NCBI GenBank assembly: GCA_044239865.1
Contig: JBIIAO010000006.1
Coordinates: 1-38,855, forward strand
DNA: 38,855 nucleotides
Source of the DNA: CAIZGX01 sp044239865
GTDB taxonomy: Bacteria > Bacteroidota > Bacteroidia > Flavobacteriales_D > Sanyastnellaceae
Reading direction: 5' to 3'
Part shown: piece by piece, positions 33,620 through 38,855 of the stretch
Numbering within the stretch: position 1 is the first letter of the stretch
Layout: every line of letters begins with the position of its first letter
Notes under the pieces: generated by a model
What the model saw: the letters and a program-made list of their open reading frames with translations, nothing else
Databases searched by the model: none
What the model was told of the DNA's origin: nothing
Position numbers and translations under genes: made by a program

Positions 33620-34759
33620 TTAGCGAAGATAAGCCTTCAATCGCTTGGCTGCTTCCAACAGTTCGTGATCTTCTTTCGCAAAGCAAAAACGCAAACGTTT
33701 TTCTGTACTTCCGTTTTCATAGAAAGGTGAAAGTGGAATGCTCGTGACCTTCGCTTCTTTGTTCAACTTCACCGCGAAATCGAAATCAGATTCACTTGAA
33801 ATTTCACTGTAATCGAGCACTTGGAAATATGTTCCTGCGCAAGGCAATGCTCTCCAAGAGCTGCCCGCGAGAGCTTCCACAAATAAATTTCGTTTGCGCT
33901 CGTACATGCGCGAAATCTCTGAATAATCAACCGTCTTCATGTATTCGGCAATGGCGATTTGAAAGGGAGCGTTGCAGGTGAAGACATTAAACTGATGTTG
34001 CTTTCGAAATTCAACCATCCACTTCGCGTCGCACACGGCATAGCCCAATTTCCAACCAGTAGCATGAAACGTCTTCCCGAAGGAATACACCAACATCATG
34101 CGCTCGCGCAATTCTTGGAACTGCGCCAAGCTCTCGTGCTTTCTTCCATCGAACACAATGTGCTCATACACTTCATCGGAGATGACGAACACATTTGTAT
34201 CGCGAACCACTTCTAAAAGTTTTTTCGCATCATCTAACGTATTCACCGCACCAGTAGGATTGTGTGGGGTATTCACCAACATCAATTTTGTTCGGTCGTT
34301 CATGGCGGCCTTCACTTTGTCCCACGGAATGTGAAAGTCTTCTCCTTCCAATTCAATCCAAATAACTTTCCCTCCATTCAACTCTACCGCTGGTGCATAA
34401 CAGTCATATGCCGGCGCGAAAAGGATTACTTCATCTCCAGGGAAAATTAATGTTGAAATGGCCGTGAAGATGGCCTGAGAAGCGCCGGCCGTGATGTTCA
34501 CTTCCGAATTCCAATCGTAATTGCAACCGTGACGTGCATTGAGTTGTTCTGTAATTATTTGTCGAAGAACAGGCATACCTGGCATTGGGGCGTATTGATT
34601 GAAACCGTCCCTCATAGCCTTGGTAACCAAGTCTATTAATTTTTCATCGATTGGAAATCCTGGGAATCCTTGTCCCAAATTCAAAGCGCCTTCTTGCACA
34701 GCAAGAGCCGACATGGTTGAAAATATGGTTGTGCCTACGTTTGGCAGTTTCGATTTCAT
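33620..34759 (-). CDS. PLP-dependent aminotransferase, KAT/YbdL-type (methionine/glutamine aminotransferase)
   Basis: Class I/II fold-type I aminotransferase of 379 residues. Lys229 in SFGKTFHATGWKLGY should form the PLP aldimine; NTPHNPTG (Asn167), SDEVYEH (Asp195, Tyr198) and a C-terminal RLRFCFA (substrate-carboxylate Arg) are present. The sequence LNLGQGFPGFPID and FNQYAPMPGMPVLR is typical of the kynurenine aminotransferase/glutamine transaminase K/YbdL group. Members prefer methionine, glutamine and aromatic amino acids. With the YafV-like amidase nearby it could regenerate methionine from its keto acid. It is the first gene of an operon with the barrel and DUF4139 genes. Confidence 0.9.
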   Translation of the reverse strand: MKSKLPNVGTTIFSTMSALAVQEGALNLGQGFPGFPIDEKLIDLVTKAMRDGFNQYAPMPGMPVLRQIITEQLNARHGCNYDWNSEVNITAGASQAIFTAISTLIFPGDEVILFAPAYDCYAPAVELNGGKVIWIELEGEDFHIPWDKVKAAMNDRTKLMLVNTPHNPTGAVNTLDDAKKLLEVVRDTNVFVISDEVYEHIVFDGRKHESLAQFQELRERMMLVYSFGKTFHATGWKLGYAVCDAKWMVEFRKQHQFNVFTCNAPFQIAIAEYMKTVDYSEISRMYERKRNLFVEALAGSSWRALPCAGTYFQVLDYSEISSESDFDFAVKLNKEAKVTSIPLSPFYENGSTEKRLRFCFAKEDHELLEAAKRLKAYLR

Positions 34760-34815
34760 GGAACGAAGATAAAGACGACGAACAGTTGCATCACACTTTA
34801 CACCATGCTGAAAAT

Positions 34816-34840
34816 GAAAAAAGCCGCTTGACAGCGGCTA
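34816..34840 (-). terminator. Intrinsic terminator of the porP-like/porE-like operon
   Basis: On the minus strand the stem AGCCGCT/AGCGGCT (34822-34839, loop of 4) is followed by six U. It lies 48 bp after the PorE-like stop codon and before the aminotransferase operon. Confidence 0.85.
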
Positions 34841-34887
34841 ATTTATTTTCCCGAAAAAGAAAACTCTAATTGCAAATATTACTTTAA

Positions 34888-37125
34888 TTACATCTTTATA
34901 ATTACAAATTCAGTTCTTCTGTTCTGTTGATGCGATTTTTTAGAACAAGGCGATTTAACTGCTCCCTCGCAGGGACAGTTCACTTTCAATTTAGACTCAC
35001 CGTATCCTTTACCGTATATTCTCTCCGGATTTGAAATTCTCTTCTGTATGTATGCTGCCGATGCTTTCGCGCGGTTATCAGATAGTTTCTGGTTGTATTC
35101 AATACTAGAGCGACAATCGGTGTGCGAACCTAACTCAATAACCATTGAAGGATTTTCGTTCATCACCTTTACTATCTTTTTTAGCTCAACTTCAGCATCA
35201 GCTCGAATATCGTATTTATCGAAATCGAAATAAATCGGGTTAATTTCAATAATCGATGCCAGATCTATACCAACGTTAATTTTATCCATGGTCAAGTCTA
35301 AAGACTCGTGAACATTAACTCTCCCGCCTTGGGATATGTTATATTCGAAAGTCAAAACCTTTGTCAAATAACCTTCTTTTTCAAGTTGTATTGTGTAGGA
35401 TAACTTTTCATTTATTTCCGTTCCTTCAATTTCCTTTTCCGCATCCCCTGTTTTTGATGTTAGTTGATCAATAAATACGCTATTCGTTTCATTATTTGTA
35501 ACTGTAATTTTCACACCTTCAAGCGGCAGCAAAGATTTTGAATCTGTGACTAAGCAATACATAAATAATTCAAATTCCTTTTCAAGGTTTACATCCCCGT
35601 TAATAACTGTAACATCATCCGCTATGTTTTTTGTAGTTACCGAACGTTGATTATTCTGCTTTTTTTCTACGCCACTAACAGCTACCACGTAATCTGAGTT
35701 AGTGTCTACTTTAAACGTATAAGAACCCGAATTATCAGATTTCACAGTACCAACAACGACACCCTTTTCGTTCAGTAAGTCTACATTGGCGTTCACAAGC
35801 ATTTGACCTGTTGCAGCGTCTCTCGCAATTCCAACAATCCAAAGTTGTTTCTTTATTGGTTTAATTAAGGTATAAGAATATATATCATCATCTCCCTTTC
35901 CGCCCGCTCTATTCGAAGAGAAAAACCCTGTTAAATTGTCTTTATTCATGGTAAATGCGAAGTCATCAGATTGCGAGTTAACAGGCATTCCCACGTTTTG
36001 AAGTTCTGCGCCTTCGGTCGTCTCCATAACAAATACATCTAGACCGCCAAGACCAATGTGTCCGTTCGAAGAAAAGAACAAATCACCATTAACATTGAAC
36101 CAAGGGAACATTTCCTGACCCTCGGTATTGTATACTAAACCTAAATTTTCAGCCTTTCCAAATGTACCATCTGGATTTATTGTTGCCTTGTATAAATCCG
36201 CACCTCCAAATCCACCTGGCATATTAGAAACAAAATACAAATCCTTCCCGTCATTTGAAATCGATGGATGACCTACTGAATATTCTTTTGAGTTAAACGG
36301 AAGTTCCTCTTCATTATTCCAATTACCCTCTTGATCTATTGTTGCGCGAAATAACTTTAAGTTCTGAATACCCTGTTTGTCTTTTCGTTGTCTTCCTCTA
36401 GCGACATTGCTTCTTGTGAAATAAACGTATTTCCCATCAGATGAAAAGCACAAGGGGCCTTCATGAAATCTTGTATTTACCTTTTTGTCAAGCAATGAAA
36501 CATTTGACAATTCATTTATACTATCAACATCGGACTTGTAAACATCTAAATATTGTGATTCATTCCATGGCCATTCGTATTGAATGATAACAGGTTTTCT
36601 TCTCGAAGAAATAAAATAAACTTGCTTTCCATTTACAGATGGATAAGCCCCAAAATCTGAGACCGATGAATTACAATTTAAATTTTTAATTTCAAAACGA
36701 GCTCCCTCCCCCTCAATCTTATCAAAATATGTCGTGTTATTTGCATAAGACAAACCTCTTGAGTCATTTGAAGACAGCTGATTCACCTTGGCCATCCATA
36801 TATCACTCTCCGAATACTTTCCATTTTGCTTTAAAGCTTGAGCGTAGTAGAAAAAGTCATCTTTCGTGGCTTCTGGACTATTAATCATTAACGCGAAATC
36901 ATTTTCCGCTTTAACGGTATTTCCCATCAGATAATAACATGTTGCCAATTTCGACTTGAGCGTGGGGCTGTCTAACTCGGAACCAATCAACTCTTCGTAT
37001 AATTCTGCTGCAAAGGAATATGCCAGTTTATCGAAATAATTATTTGCTTTCTTAAGCTTCCCCGCTTGTCCAAAAGAAGTAAACGCCACTAAGAAAAGGG
37101 CAATTACCAAGCATTGTTTTTTCAT
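34888..37125 (-). CDS. PorE-like protein: TPR, PD40 propeller, carboxypeptidase-regulatory-like and OmpA domains
   Basis: The ATG at 37125 gives the signal peptide MKKQCLVIALFLVAFTSFGQ. Domains in order: TPR-like helices (about 22-115), a WD40-like PD40 propeller (about 145-415; GPLCFSSDGKYVYFTRS, HPSISNDGKDLYFVSNMPGGFGGADLY), a carboxypeptidase-regulatory-like beta-sandwich (about 430-500; GIARDAATGQMLVNANVDLLNEKG), a second sandwich-like linker, and a C-terminal OmpA peptidoglycan-binding domain (about 625-745; YFDFDKYDIRADAEVELKKI, GSHTDCRSSIEYNQKLSDNRAKA, NRRTEFVIIKM). This order matches Porphyromonas PorE, a T9SS envelope component. The PorP/SprF gene lies 20 bp upstream in the same operon. 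It probably anchors that barrel or the secretion machine to peptidoglycan. Confidence 0.88.
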   Translation of the reverse strand: MKKQCLVIALFLVAFTSFGQAGKLKKANNYFDKLAYSFAAELYEELIGSELDSPTLKSKLATCYYLMGNTVKAENDFALMINSPEATKDDFFYYAQALKQNGKYSESDIWMAKVNQLSSNDSRGLSYANNTTYFDKIEGEGARFEIKNLNCNSSVSDFGAYPSVNGKQVYFISSRRKPVIIQYEWPWNESQYLDVYKSDVDSINELSNVSLLDKKVNTRFHEGPLCFSSDGKYVYFTRSNVARGRQRKDKQGIQNLKLFRATIDQEGNWNNEEELPFNSKEYSVGHPSISNDGKDLYFVSNMPGGFGGADLYKATINPDGTFGKAENLGLVYNTEGQEMFPWFNVNGDLFFSSNGHIGLGGLDVFVMETTEGAELQNVGMPVNSQSDDFAFTMNKDNLTGFFSSNRAGGKGDDDIYSYTLIKPIKKQLWIVGIARDAATGQMLVNANVDLLNEKGVVVGTVKSDNSGSYTFKVDTNSDYVVAVSGVEKKQNNQRSVTTKNIADDVTVINGDVNLEKEFELFMYCLVTDSKSLLPLEGVKITVTNNETNSVFIDQLTSKTGDAEKEIEGTEINEKLSYTIQLEKEGYLTKVLTFEYNISQGGRVNVHESLDLTMDKINVGIDLASIIEINPIYFDFDKYDIRADAEVELKKIVKVMNENPSMVIELGSHTDCRSSIEYNQKLSDNRAKASAAYIQKRISNPERIYGKGYGESKLKVNCPCEGAVKSPCSKKSHQQNRRTEFVIIKM

Positions 37126-37145
37126 AATCAAGTTGTTGTGTTAAA

Positions 37146-38066
37146 TTAAAAAAAGCGAGGAGAACGAAGTCCCACTTTTTTAAATACAAAATCATAAGAC
37201 ACTAGCACTTCATACGTCCCATAGTTATAATTTCTTATCGCTTGGGTTCCGAAGTCTGTGGCTATTCCAAGTTTGAATTGCGGAGTGATTTGAAATTGAG
37301 TGAACAATCCAAATGCGGCATTAAGACGATACATTGCACCAAACCAGAATTTTTCTTTGTAAATTCCAGCTACGCTTGCATCTATTCCTATTGGACTATT
37401 CTCCGTTATTTTCACCAAAGATGTGGGTCTTAATTTCCAATCTTCATTCAAAGGAATAACACCTCCTACAATTCCAAAGTAATGCCTTCTTTCAATATTT
37501 GTTGTGCTTATACCGTCATAGCTTCTTTCAAGCAATCGTGGACTGCTTCCACCTACAAAGAATCGAGGAGATCGATAATAAATACCAAAGCCAAAATTCG
37601 GATTGATATGATTTCTTGCATTTTGAATTAAATTTGGATCACTGGCTTCTGTCGTTTGTAGTCCAGATGTTGAAACGGATATCACATTCATTCCTGCTTT
37701 TAAACCGAAGGACAATTTCCCCCCTCTGTTGTTAACTTTAACAGTGTACGAATAATCCCCGTAAAACATTGTCTGTTTTGTAGGACCTATTTTATCACTT
37801 ACAAACGTAAGTCCCAAACCAATTGACTCTCGTGTCAATGGTGTATTCGCACTCATCGTTGTTGTAACTGGTCTTCCATCAAAGCCAACCCATTGCTCTC
37901 TGTGAATATCTGTTAAATTAAATACACCTCCGCTTCCTGCATAAGCAGGATTCACGAATAGCATATTGTCAGAATATTGTGTGAAGTGCGGATCCTGTTG
38001 TCCAAATGCGGGCATTGCTAAAACTCCTGCAATTGCAACACTTAATACTTTAATCAATTCTTTCAT
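37146..38066 (-). CDS. PorP/SprF-family type IX secretion system membrane protein
   Basis: Signal peptide about 1-22 (ending AFGQQ), then the family hallmark QQDPHFTQYSDNMLFVNPAYAGSGG. The rest is a barrel of about 14 predicted strands (LTDIHREQWVGFDGRPVTTTMSANTPL, GLGLTFVSDKIGPTKQTMFYGDYSY, LSFGLKAGMNVISVS, NPNFGFGIYYRSPRFFVGGSSPRLLE), and the length of 306 is normal. In Flavobacterium, SprF-type proteins are needed for export of a partner type B (SprB-like) protein. Here a type B protein is encoded immediately upstream and a PorE-like protein downstream, so a cognate trio is likely. Confidence 0.93.
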   Translation of the reverse strand: MKELIKVLSVAIAGVLAMPAFGQQDPHFTQYSDNMLFVNPAYAGSGGVFNLTDIHREQWVGFDGRPVTTTMSANTPLTRESIGLGLTFVSDKIGPTKQTMFYGDYSYTVKVNNRGGKLSFGLKAGMNVISVSTSGLQTTEASDPNLIQNARNHINPNFGFGIYYRSPRFFVGGSSPRLLERSYDGISTTNIERRHYFGIVGGVIPLNEDWKLRPTSLVKITENSPIGIDASVAGIYKEKFWFGAMYRLNAAFGLFTQFQITPQFKLGIATDFGTQAIRNYNYGTYEVLVSYDFVFKKVGLRSPRFF

Positions 38067-38083
38067 GTGGTTGATTTTATAAT

Positions 38084-38120
38084 GGCGCCCAGTGAATATT
38101 CACTGAGCGCCTTTTTTTTT
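38084..38120 (+). terminator. Hairpin with T-run between type B protein gene and porP-like gene
   Basis: A long stem (38084-38111; GGCGC..CAGTGAAT pairing with ATTCACTG..GCGCC) is followed on the plus strand by nine T (38112-38120). The neighbouring genes are on the minus strand, where the hairpin is instead preceded by nine A and followed by ATTATAAA, so its T-run points the wrong way for them. It may be a plus-strand terminator against antisense transcription, or an RNA structure in the porP leader. Confidence 0.6.
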
Positions 38121-38855
38121 ATCGCTGTAGATAGATATAACCTTTTAGTACTCCAACATTCTCATCCATGCTGTCAAAGACATAGTAGTAGGTGGCGGTT
38201 GGTAAATCCTGGCCGCCCAACGTGAACGTGCTTTGTGTGGTGCCATTCCAATTATTTTGGTAATTAGATTCTTGGTACACTAACACACCCCAACGATTGA
38301 AGATTGATATTGTATTGTTTGGATATAATTCGATTCCTTCAATCACGAAGACATCATTTATTCCATCTCCATCTGGCGTAAATGCCTCGGGTATAACAAC
38401 ATCGCACGCTACAGGACTACATGAATTGAATGGGTTACTTCCACTATTCACCTCCTCAAGGTTGGATATTCCATCGTTATCACAATCGGCATCGTTCCAT
38501 GCAGTGCTCGGTGCTGCGGTTTGACTAGCAATCAACAAAGAACATGGATCCAAAGCATTCGTGCCATCTACGATTTCTGTTCCGTCAATCACACCATCGC
38601 CATCAGTATCTGGATTCAATGGATCTGTTCCGTCTGTGATTTCCTGACCGTTCGTTGAACCGTCGTTATCGCAATCGGCATTGTTCCATGCGATACTTGG
38701 CGTTACCGTTTGACTAGCAATCAACAATGAACATGGATCCAAAGCATTCGTGCCATCTACGATTTCTGTTCCGTCAATCACACCATCGCCATCAGTATCT
38801 GGATTCAATGGATCTGTTCCGTCTGTGATTTCCTGACCGTTCGTTGAACCGTCGT
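38119..38855 (-). CDS. Thrombospondin type 3 repeat protein with T9SS type B sorting domain (5' partial)
   Basis: Only the C-terminal part is in the window; the frame is open through the right edge. It consists of calcium-binding thrombospondin type 3 repeats (DTDGDGVIDGTEIVDGTN, DCDNDGISNLEEVNSGSNPF) in a 63-residue supra-repeat that also holds a LDPCSLLIASQT..W segment. The type B C-terminal domain follows (PEAFTPDGDGINDVFVIEG, IFNRWGVLVY, ending KGYIYLQR). Such proteins are calcium-stabilised stalks of surface adhesins. The PorP/SprF gene is 52 bp downstream and is probably its dedicated export partner. The visible ATG at 38808 is internal. Confidence 0.9.
   Translation of the reverse strand, partial: DGSTNGQEITDGTDPLNPDTDGDGVIDGTEIVDGTNALDPCSLLIASQTVTPSIAWNNADCDNDGSTNGQEITDGTDPLNPDTDGDGVIDGTEIVDGTNALDPCSLLIASQTAAPSTAWNDADCDNDGISNLEEVNSGSNPFNSCSPVACDVVIPEAFTPDGDGINDVFVIEGIELYPNNTISIFNRWGVLVYQESNYQNNWNGTTQSTFTLGGQDLPTATYYYVFDSMDENVGVLKGYIYLQR
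38519..38855 (-). repeat. 189-bp period DNA repeat in the thrombospondin repeat gene
   Basis: Positions 38519-38666 and 38708-38855 are the same 148-bp sequence with one visible difference. The period is 189 bp (63 codons) and the second copy runs to the window edge, so more copies probably lie beyond. The intervening 41 bp are more diverged. The repeat indicates recent duplication or homogenisation and could cause assembly collapse. Confidence 0.9.

Noticed and set aside
33618..33686. Upstream extension of the short PorP/SprF-like gene
   Set aside because: It lies within the aminotransferase coding region and reads as its shadow frame; the ATG at 33617 gives a clean signal peptide.
1..38855. 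Integron integrase, transposase or phage genes to explain the cassettes
   Set aside because: I looked for tyrosine recombinase and DDE-type proteins among all credible reading frames and saw none; the mobility machinery must lie outside the window.

Overview
The window looks like chromosomal DNA of a Bacteroidetes (Bacteroidota) bacterium, probably from the Flavobacteriales/Crocinitomicaceae side. The evidence is several secreted proteins ending in type IX secretion system (T9SS) sorting domains of type A (PNP...G.Y) and type B (PNAFTPNxDGxND...FNRWG), PorP/SprF-family barrels, a PorE-like TPR/propeller/OmpA protein, many Sec signal peptides ending in AQ, and weak Shine-Dalgarno sequences. 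No tRNA, rRNA, CRISPR array, transposase or integrase gene was seen.

Left third (1 to about 16.7 kb) is a mosaic. Positions 1-5.4 kb and 7.0-9.4 kb read as AT-richer accessory DNA: a 5'-truncated SBBP propeller protein, two tandem secreted esterases, an outer-membrane barrel with a 42-bp minisatellite and an in-repeat stop, a Crp/Fnr regulator next to a perfect TTGAT-N4-ATCAA box and a fatty-acid-hydroxylase-type membrane enzyme. The esterase pair sits between two attC-like folded sites. Its first bases (GTTATGTGC) are the exact reverse complement of its last core (GCACATAAC), the logic of an integron gene cassette. A second cassette-like insertion holds an erythromycin-esterase-family gene (GTTAGTGAC...GTCACTAAC plus a flanking direct repeat of about 43 bp). 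Between them lie genes of host-like composition: a WG-repeat protein, an AraC regulator, a PDZ/hydrolase/Ycf48-like fusion, a transglutaminase-like protein and a TraB/GumN protein.

Middle (16.8-30.8 kb): two large T9SS type B surface proteins in tandem; a pair of M16 peptidases, one active and one lacking the zinc motif but fused to a C-terminal LolA-like domain; an FtsE-like ABC ATPase; a family 2 glycosyltransferase; a DEDDh exonuclease/GIY-YIG nuclease fusion on the minus strand; a barrel protein; a YafV-like omega-amidase (minus); and a small cytochrome c lipoprotein.

Right (30.8 kb to the end), minus strand: a tract of 34-bp repeats with a compensating hairpin, a DUF4139/MuiA-like protein, a short PorP/SprF-like barrel and a KAT/YbdL-type aminotransferase (a plausible metabolic partner of the omega-amidase). 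After a good intrinsic terminator come a PorE-like protein, a PorP/SprF barrel, and the end of a thrombospondin-type-3-repeat T9SS type B protein that runs off the right edge. The last three form a plausible cognate surface-protein/T9SS accessory cluster.
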